A stretch of 33,649 bases of DNA from Candidatus Aerophobota bacterium (GTDB taxonomy: Bacteria > Aerophobota > Aerophobia > Aerophobales > B3-G15). Below, one piece after another: positions 16,321-23,286 of the stretch (its first letter is position 1; the number at the start of each line of letters is the position of its first letter). The notes under the pieces are model-generated. The model was not told the DNA's origin and made no database searches. It saw only the letters and a list, made by a program, of their open reading frames with translations. The stretch is taken from NCBI GenBank assembly GCA_014859225.1, contig JACUUP010000004.1:1-33649 (forward strand), in the 5' to 3' direction. The position numbers were made by a program, and so were the translations under genes.

Positions 16321-17562
16321 TTATTTATAAATAGGAAAACTGTGGCAAAGCTTTTCTACCTTTGCTTTAATTTCATCCCGCATCTTTTTATTGTTGGGAT
16401 TATGCAGAATTTCACTTATCCACTTACCGATTAACTTCATCTCATCCTCTTTCATTCCTCTTGTAGTCAGGGCAGGTGTTCCTGGCCTGATTCCAGAAGT
16501 TATAGATGGGGGCAGGACATCAAAAGGGATGCAGTTTTTATTTACAACTATTCCCGCTTCTTCTAAAACAAGAGCAGCCTTCTTGCCCGTTATTTTCTGA
16601 GAAGAGAGGTCTATCAACATAAGGTGGTTGTCAGAGCCCCCGGTTATAAGTTTAAATCCTTTTTCCATCAGTGTATTTGCCAGAGACTGGCAGTTGATAA
16701 TAATCTGCTTTGCATATTCTTTAAAGGAAGGCTGCATTGCCTCCTTAAAACAAATGGCTTTTGCCGCTATTGTATGCATAAAGGGTCCTCCCTGTGTTCC
16801 AGGGAAAACAGCCCTATCAATTTTGCTGGCAAGCTCTTTTTTGCAGAGTATAAAGCCCCCTCTTGGGCCCCGTAGTGTTTTTTGGCAGGTGGCAGTTACA
16901 ACATCAGCATAGGGGACAGGGTCAGGATGAACTTTTGCTGCAATTAAGCCTATTATATGCGCCATATCAGCCAGAAGATAAGCTCCCACTTCATCAGCAA
17001 TTTCTCTCCAGGGTTTGAATTCTATTTTTCTCGGATAAGAGCTTGCTCCAACGATTATCAGGCGGGGCCGCTCTTTCTTTGCCATTTTTCTTATCTTGTC
17101 CAGGTCAAATCTTCCAGATTTTTTATCCACCCCGTAGTTTACTATCCTGTAGTATGTGTGAGGGAGTGTCCCTTCTTTTCCATGGGAAAGATGTCCTCCC
17201 TGGGTAAGGTCAAGGGAGAGGATTTTATCTCCTGGCTGCAAAAGCGCCTGGTAGCAGGCTATGTTAGCGCCGGTTCCTGAGTGAGGTTGCAGGTTAGCAT
17301 GTTCTGCCCCAAATAGCTTTTTTGCCCTGGTGATGGCAATTTCTTCAATCTCATCTGCAAGCGTACAACCCTGGTAGTATCTTTTCCCTGGATATCCTTC
17401 TGCATACTTATTGGTGAATATAGAACTCTGAGTCTCAAGAACAGCAGAACTTGCGTAATTTTCTGAGGGAATCAGCATCAGGGTGTTCTGTTGACGATTA
17501 AGCTCTTTCTGGAGAACCTCATCTATTTGTGGGTCAACTTGTGCAATTGGTTTTAGCTTCAT
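16321..17562 (-). CDS. glyA: Serine hydroxymethyltransferase (divergent active-site motif)
   Basis: PLP enzyme converting serine and tetrahydrofolate to glycine and 5,10-methylene-THF. The length (413 aa) and the motifs IPSENYAS, NKYAEGYPGKRYY, QPHSGTGAN, LADMAHIIGLIA and KTLRGPRGG are clear. The PLP-lysine segment reads TATCQKTLRGPRGG (Lys228), whereas the family norm is T-T-T-T-H-K-T-L. The highly conserved His before the lysine is Gln, and one Thr is Cys. QPHSGTGAN also departs from the usual QPHSGSQAN. The Shine-Dalgarno AAGGAA lies about 6 nt from the ATG. A one-carbon role is reinforced by purH upstream and folC downstream on the same strand. Confidence 0.93.
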   Translation of the reverse strand: MKLKPIAQVDPQIDEVLQKELNRQQNTLMLIPSENYASSAVLETQSSIFTNKYAEGYPGKRYYQGCTLADEIEEIAITRAKKLFGAEHANLQPHSGTGANIACYQALLQPGDKILSLDLTQGGHLSHGKEGTLPHTYYRIVNYGVDKKSGRFDLDKIRKMAKKERPRLIIVGASSYPRKIEFKPWREIADEVGAYLLADMAHIIGLIAAKVHPDPVPYADVVTATCQKTLRGPRGGFILCKKELASKIDRAVFPGTQGGPFMHTIAAKAICFKEAMQPSFKEYAKQIIINCQSLANTLMEKGFKLITGGSDNHLMLIDLSSQKITGKKAALVLEEAGIVVNKNCIPFDVLPPSITSGIRPGTPALTTRGMKEDEMKLIGKWISEILHNPNNKKMRDEIKAKVEKLCHSFPIYK

Positions 17563-17640
17563 TTTTTTCCTTATTTTTCTGCATTATTATGTCTTGCCAC
17601 GGAATTTATCTTCCTGTTCAGCATTAGAAAATCCTGTAGG

Positions 17641-17868
17641 CTAATCTTTTGCATAGTGTCTGATTCGGTCTTTGACCCAATCCCAATTTGGATCAGCGCG
17701 ATTGAAGAAGGATTTAAAATTATCCTTAAGCCACTCGTAGAGGTCATCCTCAGTGTACCTGCAGAAAGTCTCTATGAGTGCTTCTTTGGAAATATCCCTG
17801 GGTATCTCCAGTTCTATATCTTTAAATTCCTCTTCTAAAAATTCCTTTACAACTTTACGGTCAAGCAT
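17641..17868 (-). CDS. Small hypothetical protein (75 aa)
   Basis: I do not recognise this protein. The 75 residues are acidic and aromatic-rich, predicted mainly helical, with no signal peptide or membrane segment. Notable stretches are FLEEEFKDIELEIP, EDDLYEWLKDNFKSFF and the Trp-rich DPNWDWVKDRIRHY. The Shine-Dalgarno AAGGAGA lies about 10 nt upstream. It is the third of three consecutive small ORFs between purH and glyA on the same strand. Codon use looks like the neighbours. A small cytosolic accessory or regulatory protein is possible, but no function is supported. Confidence 0.65.
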   Translation of the reverse strand: MLDRKVVKEFLEEEFKDIELEIPRDISKEALIETFCRYTEDDLYEWLKDNFKSFFNRADPNWDWVKDRIRHYAKD

Positions 17869-17888
17869 TTTTTATTTTTCTCCTTGTC

Positions 17889-17975
17889 TTACTTTTTTAA
17901 AAAGGTAATCAATCTATTGTCAGCTTTAGTGTAAATTTCTTTATCATAATCCTTTTTTCTGGCAACTTTAGCCAT
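17889..17975 (-). CDS. Microprotein ORF (28 aa), not in ORF track
   Basis: This 28-codon ORF begins MAKVARKKDYDKEIYTKADN and ends TFLKK. Its ATG overlaps the end of the 83-aa ORF in the arrangement ATGGCTAA. A GGGG-type Shine-Dalgarno (AAAAGGGG) is placed 5 nt upstream. It stops about 5 nt before the Shine-Dalgarno of the 75-aa ORF, so it neatly fills the gap between two small genes. It is Lys/Asp-rich and unrecognised. It could be a real coupled microprotein, a leader ORF controlling the next gene, or a remnant of a longer gene. Confidence 0.4.
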   Translation of the reverse strand: MAKVARKKDYDKEIYTKADNRLITFLKK

Positions 17976-18219
17976 TCTTACCCCTTTTTAATTCTCTTAA
18001 ATAATCGTTTATTACTTTATATAACACAAGGTTAAAAGATTCTTCTCCTTCATCATTTAGAAGCTTTGCCTCATCTATTCTATAGAGAAGATGTTGTTTT
18101 ATTAAAGTTAACTCTCGTTGTCTTATTGCTTGTGAAGTAAATGGTCCCCTGGCTCCACTCCAACTTTTTCTTTCTTTGTAAATTTTCCCAAGTTCATTTC
18201 TTATTTCTTTGGTTGTCAT
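17968..18219 (-). CDS. Small hypothetical protein (83 aa)
   Basis: I do not recognise this protein. The 83 residues are basic at both ends and predicted helical, with no membrane segment. A central segment GARGPFTSQAIRQREL is followed by a long amphipathic helix (LIKQHLLYRIDEAKLL) and ESFNLVLYKVINDYLREL. The Shine-Dalgarno AAGGTAAT is properly spaced, and the start lies 14 nt after the purH stop, so it is co-transcribed with purH. Basic, helical, small proteins of this kind may bind nucleic acid or a partner protein, but nothing in the sequence proves it. Confidence 0.65.
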   Translation of the reverse strand: MTTKEIRNELGKIYKERKSWSGARGPFTSQAIRQRELTLIKQHLLYRIDEAKLLNDEGEESFNLVLYKVINDYLRELKRGKNG

Positions 18220-18233
18220 TAGTTATTACCTTT

Positions 18234-19793
18234 TTAGTGCAGGAAATGTCTTATTCCAGTGAAAACCATAGCTATATTGCAGCGGTTTGCTGTCTCAATA
18301 ACTTCTTTATCTTTTACGGAGCCCCCTGGCTGGATAATTGCTGTTATTTCTGCTTTTTTTGCCTCTTCCACAACATCGGGGAAAGGGAAAAAGGCATCAG
18401 AGGCAAGGACCGCTTCCCTGCAGCGCTTTCCTGCCTTTTTAATGGCAATGAGGGCAGCATCAATTCTACTCATCTGTCCTGCACCAACTCCCACCACCAT
18501 TTTATCCCTGGCTATTAAAATTGCATTAGATTTAACGTATTTACACAGCTTCCAGGCAAACTCTAAATCTTCCATTTCCTTTTGTGTAGGGGACCTTCTG
18601 GTGACAAATTTCAATTTATCTTTACTAAGGATTTCTCTATCTTCATCCTGAAGCAGAATTCCTCCCTTTATCCTTCTCATATCAACTTCAGCATCTTTTC
18701 TAAAAAAGGGAAGTTTCAGGATAATTAAATTTTTGCCCCAGGGCTGTTTCTCTTTAAGTATTTTGAGAGCTTCCTGAGTGTAATCTGGAGCAACTATTCC
18801 TTCCACAAAATTTTCTGTGCTGGCAATACATTCTGCTGCTTTCTCATCAATAGTTTTGTTTGTTCCCACAACACTGCCAAAAGCAGAAACAGGGTCCCCC
18901 TCAAATGCCCTCTGGCAGCCATCCTGCAGGGTAGCTCCTTGTGCGGCTCCGCAGGGGTTGTTATGCTTTATCACCACACAGAAAGGACCATTCATATCCG
19001 ATGCTATATTAATAGCTGCTTGAAAATCAAGAATATTATTGAAAGATAAATCTTTTCCCCCGAGTTTTTCTGCAAGAGGAAGTGTTCCTGTTGGTGCATC
19101 AGCTTCCTGGTAAAAAGCAGCCTCCTGATGGGGATTTTCTCCATAGCGCAGGTCCTTAATTTTTTGAAAAGATAAATTAAGGATAGAAGGAAACTTTGTT
19201 CCTTTCCTTTGCCCGAGATATTTTGCCACCACAGTGTCATAGGAGCTGGTAGTTTGGAAAACCTGTAGGGCAAGTTCATACGAGGTCTCCTCGGTCAGGA
19301 ATCCTTTACTTTGTTTGAGCTCTTTTAGAACAAAGCTGTACTGCTTGGGACTTGATACAACAGCCACGCTTTTAAAATTCTTAGCCCCTGCTCTTAGCAT
19401 GCAAGGGCCACCTATATCTATATTCTCCAGAGCTTCCTCCATAGACACTCCCTCTTTTCTTATAACCCGGGCAAAGGGGTAAAGGTTAACCACCACCATA
19501 TCTATGGGCTTAATCCCTTCCTCTTTTATCTCATCCATCTGTTCGGAACTATCCCTCAGTGCCAGAAGTCCTGCGTGGATTTTTGGGTGCAAAGTTTTCA
19601 CTCTTCCTCCCAGCATCTCTTTTGCTCCGGTGTACTCCGAAACCTCTTGATGTGAAATTTTTGCCTCTTTTAAGAGCTTTGCCGTCCCTCCAGTTGAAAG
19701 TATCTGTATCCCAAGCTGGGAAAGTCCCTTAGCAAAATCAACTATCCCTGTTTTATCCCACACGCTCAAAAGCGCTGTATTTACCTCAAACAT
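18234..19793 (-). CDS. purH: Bifunctional AICAR transformylase / IMP cyclohydrolase
   Basis: Catalyses the last two steps of IMP synthesis, using 10-formyl-THF. The track start (TTG 19844) adds 17 residues unlike the family. ATG 19793, with AAAGGA at about 8 nt, gives 519 aa beginning MFEVNTALLSVWDKTG. The N-terminal cyclohydrolase domain shows LSTGGTAKLL, GGRVKTLHPKIHAGLL and NLYPFA. The transformylase domain shows LRYGENPHQEAAFY and KHNNPCGAA with the catalytic Lys-His pair, then AFGSVVG, VGVGAGQMSRIDA and SDAFFPFPD. A consensus-like promoter and a leader hairpin lie upstream. It leads the folate-linked gene run purH, small ORFs, glyA, folC. Confidence 0.96.
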   Translation of the reverse strand: MFEVNTALLSVWDKTGIVDFAKGLSQLGIQILSTGGTAKLLKEAKISHQEVSEYTGAKEMLGGRVKTLHPKIHAGLLALRDSSEQMDEIKEEGIKPIDMVVVNLYPFARVIRKEGVSMEEALENIDIGGPCMLRAGAKNFKSVAVVSSPKQYSFVLKELKQSKGFLTEETSYELALQVFQTTSSYDTVVAKYLGQRKGTKFPSILNLSFQKIKDLRYGENPHQEAAFYQEADAPTGTLPLAEKLGGKDLSFNNILDFQAAINIASDMNGPFCVVIKHNNPCGAAQGATLQDGCQRAFEGDPVSAFGSVVGTNKTIDEKAAECIASTENFVEGIVAPDYTQEALKILKEKQPWGKNLIILKLPFFRKDAEVDMRRIKGGILLQDEDREILSKDKLKFVTRRSPTQKEMEDLEFAWKLCKYVKSNAILIARDKMVVGVGAGQMSRIDAALIAIKKAGKRCREAVLASDAFFPFPDVVEEAKKAEITAIIQPGGSVKDKEVIETANRCNIAMVFTGIRHFLH

Positions 19794-19833
19794 AGTTTTT
19801 CCTTTAAAAAATTTTTTAGAGTTCGGAATATCA

Positions 19834-19852
19834 TCCCCTCGCAATGAGGGGG
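19834..19852 (-). promoter_or_regulatory. Hairpin in the purH leader
   Basis: On the minus strand CCCCTC-ATTGC-GAGGGG forms a 6-bp GC-rich stem with a 5-nt loop, about 15-35 nt downstream of the predicted transcription start and about 40 nt before the purH ATG. No U-run follows, so it is not an intrinsic terminator. It may be an mRNA-stabilising or regulatory element, or a fragment of a dispersed GC-rich repeat. Confidence 0.4.
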
Positions 19853-19874
19853 TTCACTGAGCATTTACGGTAAA

Positions 19875-19903
19875 AGTATACTACATTATTCTTTGTCCGT
19901 CAA
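19875..19903 (-). promoter_or_regulatory. Sigma-70-type promoter of the purH run
   Basis: Minus strand TTGACG (19903-19898), 17 bp, TATACT (19880-19875). Each hexamer has five of six consensus bases. The start near 19868 gives a leader of about 75 nt. No other strong promoter is evident before rarA, so it may drive about nine genes. Confidence 0.7.
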
Positions 19904-19917
19904 ACAAAAAAGCTTCT

Positions 19918-20370
19918 TTACTTAAAGTTTTTTTGCTCTAATTTTTTTAGTTTTTCCAGGCGTCTTTTGTATCTTTCATCTTTTTTAAATTTTGCCGTGA
20001 GCCACTCATTCACTATTTCTCTGGCTAAATCTTCCCCGGTCATTCTGCCTGCCAGGACTAAGATGTTGCAGTCGTTGTGTTCTCTTGATTGGCGGGTGGC
20101 ATACAAATCGTAGCAGGCTGCAGCTCTTACACCGGGGAATTTGTTAGCCACAATATTCATTCCCAGACCTGTTCCGCAGATAAGTATACCTCGCTCAAAC
20201 TCGCCCTTTGCTACTTTCTCGGCTGCTTTTTCTCCCCAGTCTATATAGTCACAGGACTTCTCGCTGTAGCATCCAAAATCATGAAAGGCAACACCTCTTT
20301 CCCCAAGAAAATCCTTAATAGTTTCCTTTAATCTGAATCCTCCGTGGTCTGCAGCTAAAGCAACTTTCAT
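19918..20370 (-). CDS. rpiB: Ribose 5-phosphate isomerase B
   Basis: Interconverts ribose 5-phosphate and ribulose 5-phosphate in the pentose phosphate pathway (RpiB/LacAB fold). The 150 residues have AADHGGF (His9), the catalytic CGTGLGMNIVANK loop (Cys65), GVRAA, SREHNDCN (His98) and LAGRM. A very strong AAGGGGGAGG Shine-Dalgarno precedes the ATG. It has its own promoter about 110 nt upstream and reads toward purH, linking ribose phosphate supply to purine synthesis by position. The last residues (KKLEQKNFK) form a charged tail. Confidence 0.95.
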   Translation of the reverse strand: MKVALAADHGGFRLKETIKDFLGERGVAFHDFGCYSEKSCDYIDWGEKAAEKVAKGEFERGILICGTGLGMNIVANKFPGVRAAACYDLYATRQSREHNDCNILVLAGRMTGEDLAREIVNEWLTAKFKKDERYKRRLEKLKKLEQKNFK

Positions 20371-20487
20371 TTCCTCCCCCTTTCCTGAAAAAATTACGTT
20401 GTGAAAAATAGCTTATCCTGAAGTTTTCTATTTTCTTTCAGTGCAAATATTAATGATGAAACAGTGGATTGTGGAGTTTTTTCGGTT

Positions 20488-20515
20488 ATTGTAGTTTCAG
20501 GATGTAAAATGTCAA
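20488..20515 (-). promoter_or_regulatory. Sigma-70-type promoter of rpiB
   Basis: Minus strand perfect TTGACA (20515-20510), 16 bp, TACAAT (20493-20488). The leader to rpiB is about 110 nt, long for this genome. It contains only a weak CTGAA/TTCAG pairing. Confidence 0.6.
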
Positions 20516-20523
20516 ATCTTTGC

Positions 20524-20552
20524 TTGCCAGAAGCTCACCAAACTTATATAAT
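20524..20552 (+). promoter_or_regulatory. Sigma-70-type promoter of the methyltransferase gene
   Basis: TTGCCA (20524-20529), 17 bp, perfect TATAAT (20547-20552). Its -35 lies 8 bp from the -35 of the opposing rpiB promoter, so the two polymerases would compete for one site. Confidence 0.6.
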
Positions 20553-20591
20553 TAGAAACTGCCTATATTATAACAGTTTTAAGGTAAAAAA

Positions 20592-21107
20592 TTGCTTATA
20601 CTCTTCATAGGATTTGTTGCTGTGGTGGCTTTTATGGGGTGGATCTACTGGCCACAAATTATTGGAGCCGGCTGGAGTCCAACTCCGATGGAAAAAGTTA
20701 AAAAAATGTTGAAGATGGCTGAGATTGAAGAAAATGATGTGGTTTATGACCTTGGATGTGGAGATGGTAGAATAATAGTAGCTGCAGCAAGCAGGTTTGG
20801 TGCAAGGGCAGTTGGAATAGAAGCAGACCCTTTGCGGTTTTTATTCTCCTGGCTCAGGGTAAAATTATGCGGACTTGGAGATAAGGTTAAGGTTATCTGG
20901 GGAAACTTTTTTTCTTATAATCTTGCGGATGCCACAGTGATAACTGTTTTTCTCTCCCATGAGGCAAACAGTAAACTTAAGGAGAAACTGCAGAAGGAAC
21001 TTTCTCCTGGAGCCCGCGTAGTTTCCTATTACTGGCTTTTTCATGGATGGAAGGTGATTAAATTTGATCCAGTTCACCAGCTCTATATGTACAGGATTGG
21101 GGATTGA
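20592..21107 (+). CDS. Membrane-anchored class I SAM methyltransferase, FAM173-like
   Basis: Predicted S-adenosylmethionine methyltransferase with one N-terminal membrane helix (about residues 2-20, LILFIGFVAVVAFMGWIYW). The SAM-binding motif I VYDLGCGDGRIIVAAA (51-66), the acidic end of strand beta2 (VGIEAD, Glu77) and a late VVSYYWLFHGW segment resemble the small FAM173 group. Eukaryotic members of that group (ATPSC-KMT, ANT-KMT) trimethylate lysines on membrane proteins. At 171 aa the fold is minimal. The start is a TTG with AAGG upstream. A membrane protein is a plausible substrate, but which one is unknown. It has its own promoter and is separated from recO by an inverted-repeat element. 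Confidence 0.75.
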   Translation: MLILFIGFVAVVAFMGWIYWPQIIGAGWSPTPMEKVKKMLKMAEIEENDVVYDLGCGDGRIIVAAASRFGARAVGIEADPLRFLFSWLRVKLCGLGDKVKVIWGNFFSYNLADATVITVFLSHEANSKLKEKLQKELSPGARVVSYYWLFHGWKVIKFDPVHQLYMYRIGD

Positions 21108-21122
21108 GAAAAGTAGGGGTGG

Positions 21123-21247
21123 GGGGTCAGGTCTTGCAATATCACTTTTTCAATGGTGATAGCTGTGGTCTTAAACCTTTGATATAAACCATATTAATCC
21201 TTTGGAGCATAATTTCTATTATATGTGATATTGCAAGACCTGACCCC
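21123..21247. mobile_element. MITE/REPIN-like element with perfect 23-bp inverted ends
   Basis: The left arm (21123-21145) begins GGGGTCAGGTCTTGCAATAT. The right arm (21225-21247) is its exact reverse complement over 23 bp. The 79-bp interior has no ORF. The left arm's last five bases can also pair with GTGAT at 21156-21160, giving a second small hairpin. This is the layout of a non-autonomous element, and the sequence type resembles repeats moved by REP-associated tyrosine (Y1/IS200-like) transposases. No transposase is in the window and no clear target-site duplication is visible. It lies between the methyltransferase stop and the recO promoter and could act as a two-way transcript-end hairpin. 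Confidence 0.65.
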
Positions 21248-21274
21248 ATGTTTTATTTTCTTGAAGGCGTTTCC

Positions 21275-21303
21275 TTGACCTGGGGCTTTGTTTTTGCTAT
21301 AGT
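21275..21303 (+). promoter_or_regulatory. Sigma-70-type promoter of the recO-rpoD-ychF run
   Basis: TTGACC (21275-21280), 17 bp, TATAGT (21298-21303). The start near 21310 coincides with the GTG of the ORF track, which argues for the ATG at 21325 as the recO start and gives a very short leader of about 15 nt. Confidence 0.65.
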
Positions 21304-21324
21304 TAATGAGTGTGGTCGCAAACT

Positions 21325-22098
21325 ATGAATACCTTAAAAACTCGTGGTATTGCCCTTACAAGTTACGAATTATTCGAGCAGGATAAAATAGTCACTTTTT
21401 ATACTCAAAATTTTGGGATGCTCAAGGCTGTAGCAAAGGGCGCAAGGAAGATAAAAAGTCGGTTTGCTCCTGTAGTGCAGTTTCCCTCTTACGTTGACAT
21501 TTATATATATAAAAGGGAATCCTCGCAAATGGGGACCCTTACTGACTGCAGGACAAGGTATCTTTTCCCTAAGATAAGGACAAATATTTTCAGATTCGCC
21601 TACGCCTCTTATGTAGCTGAAATTCTGCTTGGCTCTTTAAAGGGGGAGGAGCAAAATCATGCCTTATTTTCTTTGCTACTCAAGGCGTTTTTTCTCCTGG
21701 AGGATAAGAAAGAAGAGGATTTTGATATACTTATCTGTTCTTTTAAATTAAAACTGCTTTACATATTAGGTTATACTCCAGAGTTTAGAATATGTGTTGA
21801 ATGTGGGAGAAAAAGGGATTTTTTTATATCATTCTATTTCAACTTGCAAAAAGGAGGAATTCTTTGTGAGAGGTGTCAGGGAGAAGATTTTCAGGCAATA
21901 GGAGTTCCAAAACTAACTGTTTTGGCTATGGATTATATGATGAGAAATGGAATGAGCTGCTCATTCAAACCACAAATCCACAAGGTGAAAAAACAGATTA
22001 ATTTTTTACTTGATGCTTATTTTTTATACCATGTAAATAGTAATGAGAAGAAAAACAACTCTCAAGGATTGATTAAACAATTGGAGAAATTAAGGTAA
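21325..22098 (+). CDS. recO: DNA repair protein RecO
   Basis: Recombination mediator of the RecFOR pathway, loading RecA on SSB-coated gaps. From ATG 21325 the protein is 257 aa. It has an N-terminal OB fold ([38 protein letters not shown]), a helical middle, and a zinc site of CVECG...CERCQ type. The track's GTG start (21310) would sit at the predicted transcription start and adds only five residues. The leader is about 15 nt with no good Shine-Dalgarno, so initiation may be near-leaderless. The sigma-factor gene begins 4 nt after the stop. Its usual partner SSB is encoded further down the same run. Confidence 0.9.
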   Translation: MNTLKTRGIALTSYELFEQDKIVTFYTQNFGMLKAVAKGARKIKSRFAPVVQFPSYVDIYIYKRESSQMGTLTDCRTRYLFPKIRTNIFRFAYASYVAEILLGSLKGEEQNHALFSLLLKAFFLLEDKKEEDFDILICSFKLKLLYILGYTPEFRICVECGRKRDFFISFYFNLQKGGILCERCQGEDFQAIGVPKLTVLAMDYMMRNGMSCSFKPQIHKVKKQINFLLDAYFLYHVNSNEKKNNSQGLIKQLEKLR

Positions 22099-22102
22099 AC
22101 TC

Positions 22103-23272
22103 ATGGCTTGCTATAACGGTTTCAGTAATTCAAGTAGTTCCAGTCAAAAGATTAGTTCCTCTTTAAATAAATATTTCAGGGGCATAAGCAAAACTCCGCT
22201 TTTATCGGAAGAAGAGGAGAGGGAACTTGCGGCTAACTTAAAGAGAGAGGGGGAACACTTAATTAAATTAGTTGTGGAGTTAATTAAGATTTTTAAGACG
22301 GAAGGAAAACTGTTGGATTTCTTAGATAAAGCAGGAAGAAATGTAAAAGCACTGGAGCAGGCAAGCAAGAGCGTAGCTGAAGCTCGAGAATTTGTTGATT
22401 TTGTAGTCAAGGATAAAGAGGAGATTCTAAAAATCCTAAGAAAAGATAGATGGGATATGGCTGAAAAGATTATTGAAGAGCTGAAAAAGACAAAGAGCGC
22501 TTACACTGAGCATAAAAAAAAGATGATGGAGGCAAACCTCAGGTTAGTAGTTAGCTTTGCCAAAAAATATACCGGGAAAGGTGTTTCTTTCCCTGATTTA
22601 ATTCAAGAAGGCAATATAGGGCTTTCTCGGGCAGTAGATAAATTTGACTGTGAAGCAGGTAAACGGTTCAGTACTTATGCCAGCTGGTGGATCAGACAGT
22701 CTTTATCTCGAGCACTTACTGAACAGGGAAGCACCATTCGTCTTCCAGCTCATATTGCTCATTTAATCAAGAGGTTAACCGCTATCTCCAAGGAACTTGA
22801 GCAGACGCTGAAACGGGAGCCAACCCCGGAAGAGATTGCCAAAAAGGCAAAACTTTCACCTGAAAAGATAAAGCAAACTTTAAAACTTTCCCAGGGAGTT
22901 ATTTCCTTAGATACTCCCCTGGGAGAGGAAAAAGATACTAAAATGATAGATTTCATTGCTGACTCCACCATTCCTCCTCCTGTTTATAGGGTTACACTTG
23001 ATATGCTAAAAAGGGATGTAAGAGAACTTCTGGATAAAGTTGTGACAGATGCGCGTGAACATGAAATTTTAAAGTTAAGGTTTGGGCTGGAAGGTGAAAC
23101 TTTCTCCCTGAGAGACATCGGAAAAAAATATGGAGTCAGCAGAGAGAGAATCAGACAAATTGAAGAACGGACTCTCAGGCGTCTTCGTCTACCTGCGGAA
23201 AAGGCAAGTCTCAGGGGCTATTTACAGATGTTAGACCATTTGCGCTCCCAGTATGAGCAAAGTTATACTTAA
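22103..23272 (+). CDS. RNA polymerase sigma-70 family factor (RpoD-like)
   Basis: Sigma factor with region 1.2 ([23 protein letters not shown], 21-43), a non-conserved charged helical insert (about 50-135), region 2 ([13 protein letters not shown]...[11 protein letters not shown], 144-199), region 3 (about 210-295) and region 4 with its helix-turn-helix ([28 protein letters not shown], 335-362). It lacks region 1.1 and begins with a Ser-rich stretch. At 389 aa it is short for a primary factor. Several promoters in this window have near-consensus sigma-70 hexamers, as expected for this region 2/4 type. It may be the primary factor or a group 2 relative; only the whole genome can decide. It is coupled to recO (4-nt gap) and to ychF. 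Confidence 0.9.
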   Translation: MACYNGFSNSSSSSQKISSSLNKYFRGISKTPLLSEEEERELAANLKREGEHLIKLVVELIKIFKTEGKLLDFLDKAGRNVKALEQASKSVAEAREFVDFVVKDKEEILKILRKDRWDMAEKIIEELKKTKSAYTEHKKKMMEANLRLVVSFAKKYTGKGVSFPDLIQEGNIGLSRAVDKFDCEAGKRFSTYASWWIRQSLSRALTEQGSTIRLPAHIAHLIKRLTAISKELEQTLKREPTPEEIAKKAKLSPEKIKQTLKLSQGVISLDTPLGEEKDTKMIDFIADSTIPPPVYRVTLDMLKRDVRELLDKVVTDAREHEILKLRFGLEGETFSLRDIGKKYGVSRERIRQIEERTLRRLRLPAEKASLRGYLQMLDHLRSQYEQSYT

Positions 23273-23286
23273 ATTTAGCAGGAGAT

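Noticed and set aside
18141-18651. Overlapping 125- and 130-aa plus-strand ORFs
   Set aside because: They lie opposite purH and the 83-aa ORF and are shadows of purH coding sequence.
19794-19844. TTG-initiated extension of purH
   Set aside because: The 17 extra residues are unlike the family. ATG 19793 has a good Shine-Dalgarno, and the leader hairpin lies in the extension.
19900-19917. AAGCTTTTTT downstream of rpiB as an intrinsic terminator
   Set aside because: Only a tiny AAGCTT palindrome precedes the T-run, with no stable stem. It also overlaps the purH promoter.
20371-20487. Riboswitch in the long rpiB leader
   Set aside because: Only a weak CTGAA/TTCAG pairing is visible and no known riboswitch core was recognised.
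21123-21247. CRISPR-like or tRNA-like structure
   Set aside because: It has only one pair of inverted arms, no repeated direct units, and no tRNA-like cloverleaf or CCA end. An inverted-repeat element explains it.
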